Shown: positions 42,043-51,514 of the stretch, in pieces
Numbering within the stretch: the first letter of the stretch is position 1
Layout of the letters: each line of letters opens with the position of its first letter
Origin: Caulochytrium protostelioides
Taxonomy: Eukaryota > Chytridiomycota > Caulochytriomycetes > Caulochytriales > Caulochytriaceae
Direction: 5' to 3'
Assembly: GCA_003615045.1 (NCBI GenBank)
Contig: ML014138.1
Location: 62,001 to 126,000 of the forward strand
Length of the DNA stretch: 64,000 nt
The notes under the pieces: generated by a model
The model's database searches: none
Seen by the model: the letters and a program-made list of their open reading frames with translations, nothing else
What the model was told of the DNA's origin: nothing
Program-made: the position numbers and the translations under genes

Positions 42043-45000
42043 ATGGCCTCCTTCATACCGCCCGACTCGATCCCCGTGAGCTTCGGCACCCGGCCCGTCT
42101 CCCGGACGCCGTCACAAGGGGCCGCCGCGCCGGGGTCTGCCGCCGCCTCCATCGCATCGGGACGATCCTCGCCGACAGCGGCTCGCCCAACATCTGCGGC
42201 GGCGGCGGCGGCGCCAACACCATCGACGTCCCGGACGCCGTCCACGGCCACGCTGCGACGTTCGGTCACGACGCTGTCTGTCGCTGCTGCGGCACCTGTC
42301 GCTTCAGTTGCAGCGGCGCCCGCAGCACTGGCCCGGTCGGCATCGGTCACGCTTCCGTCCTCATCAGCGCCGCCGTCGTCCATCTATCAGACGACGGCCA
42401 CATCGCATCGCATCGATGGCACGCTTCCCCGCCCATCTGCCGCCGCCACCGCCGCGGCGCGGGCGGTTATCCGCGCCGTTCCCGGGCCACTCCCGGCAGA
42501 TGGCAGTATCCCGCCGTCTCTGCCCCTGCGGCCGTCAAGGCTCGCCCACGCCGTCACCGCGCCGGGCATCGCCCCTCCGGCCTCCGTTCCGGCCGCCCCA
42601 TCTTCCTACGATTCGCTGCGTCTCCAGGGACTTCCAACGGCGTCCACCGCTCATCTAGCGACGGCTCACCCGGTAACGATGCCCACGACCACGGCTCGCC
42701 CCGCGCCACATGCTACCGCCATCCAGCCGCTCGCGCCGGCATCCTACGCCGCCCACAGACCGCTCGCATCGACGCCTGCGAGCGCCATCGCGACGTCGAC
42801 GACCGCACCGTGGCCATCGATGCCGCGGAGTCAACCCCTGGGCTTGGCGCCCGTCGCGACGACGACCACGACGGCGCTGTATCCATCCGTTCCGGCCCTC
42901 CCGGCGACCGTTCCCATCGGGGTCGGCCGCGTGGCCGACACGCCGACCCGTGCATCGCTCTCGCCCACTCCCGCTAAAGTCGGCGCTTTGCAAGATGAAG
43001 GGTTCGATGAGCAGACCGACCCCTTCCCGAAAGCCTTTGCCCACGCCACCGCGTCGCCTGCCGCACTGGTGCCGCACGCGGCGAACGTGGGCCCGACGGG
43101 CCACCCGGCGCTGCGGTGGCCCCTGTCGCCGCGCGACACCAACGCGCTGCTGAGCCATCCGCTCGCCGCCACGACGTCGGTTCAGCAGCATCTGCAGCAG
43201 CAGGGGTGGCAGCCCCCGCCCCACCTGCGCGGTCCGATCCAGTCGTGGCCGGAGTCGGACCGCGCCGAGTATGCGTTCCACCTTATGCTGACGCTGTCGC
43301 CGAGCACGCTCACCGCGCTGCATACCCGGCTCCATCCGTTCACCGTCCGCGACTTTCTGACGACGCTGCCGCAGGAGCTGGCCGTCGCCATTCTGACGTG
43401 GACCGACGCGTGCACCGTGGCCAGGGTCGAGCGCGTCTGCCGCGCGTGGCAGCGCGTCGCCCGCGAGTCCGCCGTGTGGCGCGGGCTCTGCTGGCGCCGC
43501 GGCTGGCGCGGCGATGTCGAAGGCTATACGCCGACCTACCCGCTCGATGCCGCCACCCACGGCCACGCCCACCTCGTCGCCGCTACCCCCGACGCCGCCG
43601 GACGCCACACTCACATGATGTCGCTCGCCGAGCCGCACCACGACCCCCTCCACGACGACCTCGACCTCGACGCCGACCACCACCACCCGGACGACCATCG
43701 CCATACGGATCTCCCGGACCACGGCCATGCTCTCGACCCCGACCATGACCACGGCCACGGACCCGAGTTCGACGGCGAGCCCTCGGAGCTCGCCGATGGC
43801 GCTGGCGGTGGTGGTGGTGGGTTGCTGCGCCGTGGACTGACCGTCAACTCGGTCGCCTCGACGGCTTCGTTGGCCAGCTCCTTGCTCCAGAGCGATCAGA
43901 CGGCGCTCGGCCATCCCGTGAGCGCCATGGGCGTGCCGGCCACCCCCGCGGTGGCGGTGGCGATGGCCATGCCGCCCCTGCCGGGGTCCGCCACGCCTCC
44001 TGTTGTGCTGCAGCCCCCAATCCAGCTGGGGGCGCCGTCCGCCGCGGTGGTCACGCCCCACGTGGCCGCCGCCAGCGCCTCGTTGCCCCTGCCCCACCAT
44101 ACTGCCGCCGTGCATCCGCTGCGAACCGCCCCGACGGCCGCGGGCGCCGATGTGCCGCCGCCGCAGCCGCCGCCCCTGCCTGCACGCCCCCGGCCCCGAC
44201 CGCCACGGATCACCTCGACGGCCACCGCCCTGCTGGGCGGCGACACCGCCGCAGGGGTCACGCCGCCGCCGCCGCTCTCGGCGCCCACGCACAGCGTCGC
44301 ATTCCCGGTGGCCGATGTGGGCGACCGCGCCCTCCACAGCCAGAGCTTGGGCCGGCGAGCGACGGCGACGGCGGCTGCGCCACTGCCGCTGTCGATGCTG
44401 GGCCACCCCCAGGAGCCGGCGATCGACTGGCGCCACGTGTACCGCCGCCGCACGCAGCTGAATCGCCACTGGCAGGACGGCCGCTACGCGACGCGGGTCT
44501 TTTCGGGCCATACGGCGCCGATCTACTGCCTGCAGTTCGACCGGGAAAAAATCATCTCGGGGTCGCGCGACACGACGCTACGCGTGTGGGACATGCAGAG
44601 CGGGCAGTGCCAGCGGACTCTGCGCGGGCACGGCGGCTCGGTCGTGTGCCTGCAGTACTCGGACCGCTACATCGTCTCGGGCGCGAGCGATGGCTGCCTG
44701 ATCGTGTGGGATGTGCGCACCGGCGAGGCGCTGCGCGTGCTGCGCGGTCACGCCGAGACCGTGCTCAACGTCCGCTTCGATGGCCGCGCCATCGTGTCCT
44801 GCTCCCGCGACTCCACCATCAAGCTGTGGCGCACTGAGCCCGAGCCCGAGAGTCTGGTCCGCACGACGACGACGCGCGGCGCCGGCGGCGCCGCGTACGA
44901 GCAGGCGCCCTTCCGCACGCTCGTGGGCCACCGCGCCGCGGTGAATGCGGTGCAGTATCACGGCGACACGATTGTCTCGGGGTCGGGCGACCGCGTGATC

Positions 45001-45399
45001 AAGGTCTGGTCCGCGTCGACCGGGCAGCTGCTGCGCAACCTGCTCGGGCATACCCGCGGCATCGCCTGCCTCCACTTCGACGGCACGACCCTCGTCTCCG
45101 GGTCGTCAGACGCGACGCTGCGCATCTGGGACGTGCACAAAGGCGTGCAGCTGCGGCTCTTGCGCGGGCACACGGACCTCGTGCGTTCAGTCGCGTTCGA
45201 CGCCGACCGCATCGTCTCGGCCTCCTATGACGGAACCGTCCGCATGTGGAGCCGCGAGACCGGCCGCGAGATGTGGATTGTGCGCGGGCGCCATACCGAG
45301 CGCATCTTCAAGGTGGGGCTCTCCGAAGGCCGCCTCGTCACCGGCGCTAAGGACCGCTGCATTATCGTCTGGGAGTTTACCCATGGCCTTGACGGCTGA
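42043..45399 (+). CDS. F-box/WD40 protein (SCF substrate receptor, Cdc4/Met30/Pof1 class)
   Basis: 1118 residues. Such proteins recruit phosphorylated or otherwise marked substrates to an SCF ubiquitin ligase: the F-box binds Skp1 and the WD40 propeller binds the substrate. F-box at about 434-490 (LPQELAVAILTWTD...RVCRAWQRVARES...W). Seven WD40 repeats fill about 823-1118, starting FSGHTAPIYCLQFD and SGSRDTTLRVWD, and ending AKDRCIIVWEF. The first half is a long Ser/Thr/Ala/Pro-rich disordered region. Between F-box and propeller, residues about 528-586 are a striking His/Asp/Glu-rich stretch, then Ala/Pro-rich linker. The link DWRHVYRRRTQLNRHW just before repeat 1 fits Met30/Pof1-like or Fbw7-like proteins; the exact orthologue is undecided. 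The start is the ATG at 42043; Ser/Thr-rich sequence makes it uncertain. Confidence 0.88.
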   Translation: MASFIPPDSIPVSFGTRPVSRTPSQGAAAPGSAAASIASGRSSPTAARPTSAAAAAAPTPSTSRTPSTATLRRSVTTLSVAAAAPVASVAAAPAALARSASVTLPSSSAPPSSIYQTTATSHRIDGTLPRPSAAATAAARAVIRAVPGPLPADGSIPPSLPLRPSRLAHAVTAPGIAPPASVPAAPSSYDSLRLQGLPTASTAHLATAHPVTMPTTTARPAPHATAIQPLAPASYAAHRPLASTPASAIATSTTAPWPSMPRSQPLGLAPVATTTTTALYPSVPALPATVPIGVGRVADTPTRASLSPTPAKVGALQDEGFDEQTDPFPKAFAHATASPAALVPHAANVGPTGHPALRWPLSPRDTNALLSHPLAATTSVQQHLQQQGWQPPPHLRGPIQSWPESDRAEYAFHLMLTLSPSTLTALHTRLHPFTVRDFLTTLPQELAVAILTWTDACTVARVERVCRAWQRVARESAVWRGLCWRRGWRGDVEGYTPTYPLDAATHGHAHLVAATPDAAGRHTHMMSLAEPHHDPLHDDLDLDADHHHPDDHRHTDLPDHGHALDPDHDHGHGPEFDGEPSELADGAGGGGGGLLRRGLTVNSVASTASLASSLLQSDQTALGHPVSAMGVPATPAVAVAMAMPPLPGSATPPVVLQPPIQLGAPSAAVVTPHVAAASASLPLPHHTAAVHPLRTAPTAAGADVPPPQPPPLPARPRPRPPRITSTATALLGGDTAAGVTPPPPLSAPTHSVAFPVADVGDRALHSQSLGRRATATAAAPLPLSMLGHPQEPAIDWRHVYRRRTQLNRHWQDGRYATRVFSGHTAPIYCLQFDREKIISGSRDTTLRVWDMQSGQCQRTLRGHGGSVVCLQYSDRYIVSGASDGCLIVWDVRTGEALRVLRGHAETVLNVRFDGRAIVSCSRDSTIKLWRTEPEPESLVRTTTTRGAGGAAYEQAPFRTLVGHRAAVNAVQYHGDTIVSGSGDRVIKVWSASTGQLLRNLLGHTRGIACLHFDGTTLVSGSSDATLRIWDVHKGVQLRLLRGHTDLVRSVAFDADRIVSASYDGTVRMWSRETGREMWIVRGRHTERIFKVGLSEGRLVTGAKDRCIIVWEFTHGLDG

Positions 45400-45516
45400 C
45401 TTGTTTTGGTATGTTTTGGTATGAATTTTCTTTTTTTTTCGATGTACACACCTCTCTTTGTTTTTTTTTTTTCTTTTGCATATATACGTTTTTTACTGGC
45501 TGACTTCTGGAGACGC

Positions 45517-46489
45517 TTAAGCGACCGGCGACGGTTCAGCATCCATCGGCGTGTCTTCGGCAGTAGCGACGTCATCGTCGTCGTGGTCGTCGCCGGCCGC
45601 GGCGGCATCCGCATCTGCATCAGCCGCGGCCGCGGCCGCTGGCCCGTCCAACGGCGGCAGCCCCTCGGCCTCGCGCTCCAGCCGGGAGATCTCTTGCCGC
45701 AGCGAGCGGAGTTTGGCGTCGGCGGCCTGCAGCTCCTCGGTCATCTGGAGGACTTCGCGGTCGGAGGCGACGAGCGCGCGCGCGAGCAGCTCGGCCTCCT
45801 CGGCGGCCATGGCGGCGGAGAAGTGGCCGCCGCCGACGTCGCCGGCGGCATGGGTCGGCAGCGACGGCGACGACGGCACGCTGGGGTCGCCCTCGTGCTC
45901 CTGCAGGCGGCGCGCAAGGGCTTCCGAGGGCCGGTGGAACACGATCTCCTCGTAGCGCTCGGCGATGACGGCGCGCTTGGAGGCCGCGACGGCGGGCGGC
46001 GGCGGCACCGCGCCGTCCTTCGGCTCGATTGTGTAGAGCTGGAGCGTGTGCGTGAGCGCGATCGGCTTCTCCGATGTGTCGTGGAAATAGATGCGGATGA
46101 CGATGTCGAACTCGCCCCAACCCGTCTCGTTGACCTCGAACGGCGGCTGCGTCACGATGCGCAGCGGGTCTGGGAAGTCCTGGTGCAGCTTGAAGGTGAC
46201 TTTCTTGACGAAGTGCGAAATGTCGGCGCCGTGGTGGCCCATCACATAGACCGACCAGCGGTGCGTGTGCAGCGGATCCGCCGGCTCCGTGAACGTTGGC
46301 GAGTCCCGCTTGAGCACGGCCGCCGACGAGCCATAGATGATCTTGCGCACAAATGTGCCCGTTTGCTGCGTTATGACATAAAAAATACATTCCGAAGTGC
46401 ACAAAAGAATGACGGTGAATAACACGGAGGGCCGACCGCCAAGCGAAGGGGGGAACACGACAGCGAGACGCTACCTTGGGACGCGGCAT
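45517..46489 (-). CDS. YAF9: YEATS-domain chromatin reader (GAS41/YAF9), micro-exon 1
   Basis: 287 residues. Exon 1 is only 15 nt (46489-46475, MPRPK), the intron 46474-46366 (109 nt, GTAGCG...ACGCAG), exon 2 46365-45517. YAF9/GAS41 reads acylated histone H3 lysines as a shared subunit of NuA4/TIP60 and SWR1/SRCAP. YEATS domain at about 8-118: VRKIIYGSSA, HTHRWSVYV, KKVTFKLHQDFPDPLR, PPFEVNETGWGEFDI. The acyl-lysine pocket has the Trp of GWGEF (Trp89); the loop HQDF replaces the human HESY, so the Ser and Tyr of the pocket are Asp and Phe. YEEIVFHRP matches the FDEIVF strand of yeast YAF9. A C-terminal coiled coil (LQMTEELQAADAKLRSLRQE) as in GAS41 is followed by an Ala/Asp tail. Without the micro-exon the frame would lack its real start. 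Confidence 0.92.
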
Positions 46490-47733
46490 GATGACGGCAG
46501 TTCAGTCAGCGATGCGTCAAGTCTTTTTTTGGTTTCAACCCTCCACGGCAGATGGGCAGGCATGGGCCACGACGAGCCTGCACGCCGTGCCGCGCCAATC
46601 AGTACCGTCCGTTAGAAGAGCTCCGTCCGTAGTGCGCCGTCGAATCGTCTTGTCGCCATGGATGGCAGTGGACAAGTCACCGTTGCAGCCGGCTGCCGGC
46701 GCCACAGACCGGCGATCTGTCGGTTGCTGAATGCTCAGCGCTGAACGCTGAACGCTAAGAGCTGAATCCTGAGTGCAGGCAGGGCATGAGGCGGCGGCGG
46801 CGATAGGCAAAGGGGGCGATCCCCCTCGGTCGCGACGATTCCGGGGTGCAAGGGTCATGCGAGAGACAGCAGAAGCGACCAGAAGCGAGTATACTGCCGA
46901 GTAGCACCCCTCTTGCCACGTGGTCGAACTAGATCGTCACGCTTAGCCTCCATCAGGCCATGCCTGCGTCCTTTCCGAACGGTTCCGCTGGTGATTTGCG
47001 GCGTTTTGGCATCTCCGCTCGCGCGAACACCCTTCTTTTTCGCGTGAGCGGGCAGGCCGGCGGGCGTTGTTGCCACCGTGCGCGAGGCTGAGTCGCATGC
47101 GCGCCGGTGGCGCGTCCCTGGTCGCGCAAGCACCGCCGGCCTCGCCGTGACAATGAAAAGTGTGGCGCCCTCGGTCGCGCTTTCGCGGCCAGCGCCACAT
47201 GCGCCTGTGCACGACGCGCGGCACCGCGGCGGCCAGCACCGCAACGGGGACGAAGGCGGTCCGTGGTGTTACGCGAGACAGCGGGTTGCCTGCCGCTTGC
47301 AGGGTAGGGGATCGGCGCTCGGGTGGGCGGGCTGGAGCGTCGGCGAGTTCGCATTGGCATGAGCAGGGCATGCCCTCCATCGTAGGGATCGCCGTCGATC
47401 ACGGCACTCATTAGATGATATGCAGCAGACGGCATGGAGTCGACTACAGTGAGCAGACGACGATTTACTTGGTGCAAAGTCTCTCGCGCGTGATCCAGCA
47501 TCACTTCCACTTATCGTCGTCGATCGCGCTTCGCCAAGCGACGCGTCGTCGCCGTCGTCGCCGGCATCGTCCTCGTCTCTCTCTGCCCACCATTGCGCCA
47601 CCGCTCGACCTGATTAGGGACGACGGGATCATGGCGCCGTTCGAAGACCCATATTGACACCGTCGCTGACGCCGTCGCCATCGTCCCCATCGCCGCCGTT
47701 GCTGCCATCACTCATGTGGACGCCGCCGCCGCC
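46490..47733. other. 1.2 kb divergent promoter region YAF9 / REV1
   Basis: No coding signal. A decayed 10-nt repeat based on GCTGAACGCT lies at about 46727-46772. It should hold the promoters of the two divergent nuclear genes. Confidence 0.5.
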
Positions 47734-50700
47734 ATGGCATACCACGACTTCCGCGACTACATGTCAGCGAAGCGGTCAAAGCTCGCCGTCCAGACCGCGC
47801 TGCCCACGCTTCCGGGCGCCGCAGGCGCTCTGTTCCGTGACGCTGTGCTGTGGATCGACCCGCAGCTCGGGCCGCTACCGCTCAATATGACGGAGCTCAC
47901 CGAGATGGCGCTGCTGCACGGCGCGCAGATCCGCACCCGCATCACGAGCGACGTAACGCACCTCATTGCCGACGACCCGCTGCACGTCCTGCTGAACAAG
48001 CAGGAAGTGTTTATCCGCCAGATGCCCGTCGTGCGGCCCGCCTGGATCACCGAGAGCATCCAGGAAGAGCGGACGCTGCCGTGGCGCTCGTTCCAATGGC
48101 TCCGTGCGGAAGACCCGCACCAGCGGCAACTCGCATTTCCCGCGCCGTCCAAAACATCATCGACGGCGACGGCGACGGTGGCATCCACGGCGAGGGCGGC
48201 AGCTCCCACGGCGACGGCATCCATGTCGTCCATGGCATCACCGGCGCCGCCACACGCCGCGTCGATGTCGCCCACCGCCGCAATCTCCGCGGCGGACACG
48301 ACGCCCGTGCTCGGGAAACGGTCACGAATTGCGGACATGGATCTGCCCGTTTCGCGGTTCACACACGGGCCACCTTGGACGCCTACAGCCGTGCCGCGCA
48401 CGCCAGTGGTATCCGTGACGCCGACACTCCCGCGGGCGTCCGCGCTGCTCGGCCATCCTGACGCCGTGGCGACGCCGCTGAACCGGGTGGCGACGCCCTC
48501 GCCGCAGTCACCGCCGCCACTCCCGCGGCCGCCCTCGCTGCCGCCGCCGCCGCTGCTTTTGTCGTCACCGCCGCCGTCGGCTTTCTCGTCGCGGTCAGTC
48601 TCGCCCTTCCCCTCGGACGACGCGGATCAGACGTCTGCCGTCGCGCCGCCCGCCGCGGGCAAGCCGGCGGCTCGCGGCTCGTCGTATCTGGCGGCGCAAC
48701 CGAAGCAAGTGGACCCGGACGGCGCATGGATGAAGCGCCATGCCTCGACGGATCCGCAGTTTCTCGAGCGCTACTTTCAGTCCTCACGGCTCCACCACCT
48801 CACGACGTGGAAGACGGAGCTCCGCGACTTTGCGGCGCAGCTGTGGCAAGCGCGGCCGCCCCGGCCGCCCCGGCCGCCCGGCACGCCGACCTTTGTGGCG
48901 GTTATGCATGTGGACATGGACTGCTTCTTTGCGAGCATTGCCATGCGCAACCGCCCCCATCTCCGGGAGGTGCCGGTCGTGGTCGCGCATGCCCTCGGAA
49001 TGGGCAGCAGCAACGCGATCACGGATGCAAGACCGATCTCACCATCGCGGATGGCGCAGTCCGCGCAGGGCTCGACGTCGGAGATCGCGAGCTGCAACTA
49101 TGCGGCGCGCGGGTATGGCATCCGCAACGGGATGACGGTCGGGCGTGCCTACGAGCTATGCCCCCGGATCCAGGTCGCGCCGTATGATTTCGCGGCTTAC
49201 AACGACGCGAGCCGCAAGCTTCTCAGCATCCTGGTGGCGCACGCCGACCAGATCCAGGTCCAGAGCTGCGACGAGGCCTTTATTCGCGTCGACACGACGT
49301 CGCTGGCGGCCGCGTGCGCGGTGGCGCAGTCACTACGCGCACAGATCCGCGCCAGCACCGGCTGCCCCGCGAGCATCGGGATTAGTCACAACATGCTGCT
49401 GGCGCGGCTTGCGACGACCGTCGCGAAGCCGGACGGGATGCACGCCGTGCCCGCCGAGCAGACCGCGGCGTTTATGGAGAGTCAGCCTATCGCGAACCTG
49501 CCCGGCGTGGGTCGCGTGACGGTGGCGCGGCTACGGGACGGCTGGAACGTGGCCACGTGCGGCGACCTCATGCAGCGCTCGCGCGCGGAGCTGCAGTCGG
49601 TCTTTGGGACGAAAGCGGGCGCGACGCTCTACGACGCGGCGCGGGGCCGCGACGACCGCGTGCTCGAACCCGCGAAGCCTCGCAAGACGATCGGCGCCGA
49701 AGTCAATTGGGGCATCCGCTTCCAGACGGGCGAGCAAGTTCACGCGTTCTGCCGCCAGCTCAGCGGCGAGGTGATGCAGCGGCTCAACGCTGCGAAACGC
49801 CGTGGGACCCAGATCACCGTGAAGGCGAAGCGCGCGCGGTACGAGGGCGAGCCGAGCAAAGTCCTCGGCCACGGCTTGTGCGACGATTTCTCGAAAAGCA
49901 CGCGCGTCCCGCGGCCCTTCCGAGATGCGTCCGATCTGGCCGCCCACGTCGTCGCGCTCTACGACCGGATGGAGATCCCGGCCAGCAAACTCCGCGGCCT
50001 AGGGATCCATGTCGGCCAGCTCCTCGCCTCAACGCCAGGCCGCGACGGCGCCCATCCGCTGCATCCGAGCGTGTTTTTCAAGCGTGCTCCGACCCTCGAA
50101 GCGGCCGCCGCCCGTACCGACGAACCAATTTCCAAGGTCAGCCATGTCGACGACGACGATAACAACAACGACAATCATAGGAAAGATGCGCCCCCGCATC
50201 CTCACATCACGGATGTAGGGACGGCAGCCAGCGCTGTCGCTCAATCGCCGGCTCAGGCACAGCTGGCCCCGTCAACGCTGCCGCCGCCATCGAGCGTCAC
50301 GCACGACATGACGTGGTCGCAGATCGATCCCGCCGTTTACAACTCGCTGCCAGCTGAGATCCAAGGCGAGCTGCGCGAGATCCTGCAACCCGCAGGGGCT
50401 GCCGCTGCTCCGCCACCGCTCTCTCCCGCGCGTGCTGCGACAACGATGACCACGGCATCGGTATCAATGACATCGACGACGACGGCGAACCGCAGGGAAA
50501 GGTCCGCGACGCCACCGGATGCGAACGCGGTCGATCTCCGCGTGCTGGAGGCGCTGCCACCGGATATCCAGGAAGAAGTCCGGGCATGGATGCGCGCCCA
50601 GGACGCGACGCGGCAGCAGCGCGCCGCCAGCATGGCGCCAGCTCCCGGCGCCGGCGTCACGCCGCTCCGTCACCGTCCACTTGCAGCATCTCGCCCAGCG

Positions 50701-51411
50701 CATGCGGATGCGCCTGGAGATGCGGATGAGCAGGAGCCAGAGCAGCCAGAGCAGCCGAACGAGGACACCGCGGTGCTGACGCCATCCGACTTCCGGCCCG
50801 TGAGCCGCGACGCCATCGACCCGTCCGTGCTGAAAGCGTTGCCGGAAGCAATGGTGCGGGAACTCGAGCGCCAGCTGCCGCGGACCGAGACGCCGGCCAC
50901 GCCGACCCGCGCGCTCAGGCGACGTGCGGCGTCTCCGCGAGCGCGCTCGACGCTCCATGCAGCTGAGCGCGAGGATGCCGCCGACGCCGACGCCGACGCC
51001 GATGGGGCGTGGAAAACGATCGACGACGCGCTCGATCCCGACGTCCTGCACGGCATGGTCCGCACGTGGACCGACGCTTACCCCGACGGGCCGCTCCGGG
51101 GCGACACACAGGCCCTGGCGGCGTTCCTGGCGAGCTTGGTGGCCGAGGCACAGTGGCAGGCGGTCGAGACGCTCCTCCGCGCCGTGCATCGAATTGCTGC
51201 GACGAGTGCGCTGTCAGGCACTGACGACGACGATTTGCGACTGCTGGATCCCCTCGAAGTATCACAAGCGGCGTGGAAGACCACCTTGGACCAACTTGTC
51301 GATGCGGTGCAGACGGCCTGTGTGGCCGCGTACGGCGCCGCGTGGCAGCTGCCCAGCTGGCTGGACCAGACGCCGAGAGAAATTCAGAGGAAGGGTGGAA
51401 ACAACCATTAA
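47734..51411 (+). CDS. REV1: DNA repair protein REV1 (Y-family dCMP transferase)
   Basis: 1225 residues from ATG 47734 (MAYHDFRDYMSAKRSKL, the typical start before the BRCT domain). REV1 inserts dCMP opposite abasic and damaged guanine and scaffolds other translesion polymerases. BRCT at about 28-120, with VLWIDPQLG, HGAQIRTRITSDVTHLIAD and VVRPAWITESI. Y-family core from about 388: VDMDCFFAS (Asp394, Asp396), SCNYAARGYGIRNGM, YELCPRI, and QSCDEAFIRVD (Asp513, Glu514); helix-hairpin NLPGVGRVTVARL and the little-finger domain follow. Three ubiquitin-binding motifs are visible: QIDPAVYNSLPAEIQGEL (about 864), VDLRVLEALPPDIQEEV (about 933) and AIDPSVLKALPEAMVREL (about 1027). The C-terminal ~110 residues match the position of the REV7/polymerase-binding domain. 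The link between BRCT and core is Pro/Ser-rich. Confidence 0.95.
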   Translation: MAYHDFRDYMSAKRSKLAVQTALPTLPGAAGALFRDAVLWIDPQLGPLPLNMTELTEMALLHGAQIRTRITSDVTHLIADDPLHVLLNKQEVFIRQMPVVRPAWITESIQEERTLPWRSFQWLRAEDPHQRQLAFPAPSKTSSTATATVASTARAAAPTATASMSSMASPAPPHAASMSPTAAISAADTTPVLGKRSRIADMDLPVSRFTHGPPWTPTAVPRTPVVSVTPTLPRASALLGHPDAVATPLNRVATPSPQSPPPLPRPPSLPPPPLLLSSPPPSAFSSRSVSPFPSDDADQTSAVAPPAAGKPAARGSSYLAAQPKQVDPDGAWMKRHASTDPQFLERYFQSSRLHHLTTWKTELRDFAAQLWQARPPRPPRPPGTPTFVAVMHVDMDCFFASIAMRNRPHLREVPVVVAHALGMGSSNAITDARPISPSRMAQSAQGSTSEIASCNYAARGYGIRNGMTVGRAYELCPRIQVAPYDFAAYNDASRKLLSILVAHADQIQVQSCDEAFIRVDTTSLAAACAVAQSLRAQIRASTGCPASIGISHNMLLARLATTVAKPDGMHAVPAEQTAAFMESQPIANLPGVGRVTVARLRDGWNVATCGDLMQRSRAELQSVFGTKAGATLYDAARGRDDRVLEPAKPRKTIGAEVNWGIRFQTGEQVHAFCRQLSGEVMQRLNAAKRRGTQITVKAKRARYEGEPSKVLGHGLCDDFSKSTRVPRPFRDASDLAAHVVALYDRMEIPASKLRGLGIHVGQLLASTPGRDGAHPLHPSVFFKRAPTLEAAAARTDEPISKVSHVDDDDNNNDNHRKDAPPHPHITDVGTAASAVAQSPAQAQLAPSTLPPPSSVTHDMTWSQIDPAVYNSLPAEIQGELREILQPAGAAAAPPPLSPARAATTMTTASVSMTSTTTANRRERSATPPDANAVDLRVLEALPPDIQEEVRAWMRAQDATRQQRAASMAPAPGAGVTPLRHRPLAASRPAHADAPGDADEQEPEQPEQPNEDTAVLTPSDFRPVSRDAIDPSVLKALPEAMVRELERQLPRTETPATPTRALRRRAASPRARSTLHAAEREDAADADADADGAWKTIDDALDPDVLHGMVRTWTDAYPDGPLRGDTQALAAFLASLVAEAQWQAVETLLRAVHRIAATSALSGTDDDDLRLLDPLEVSQAAWKTTLDQLVDAVQTACVAAYGAAWQLPSWLDQTPREIQRKGGNNH

Positions 51412-51514
51412 CTAGAAAAAAGGAAATAGAAAAAAGATTCAGTATCCGCTACCTCCCAGTGAACCAACGAAAGAAAAACCAGCTTGCCCTGCGCCGGCGC
51501 TATGACGGGTCGCT

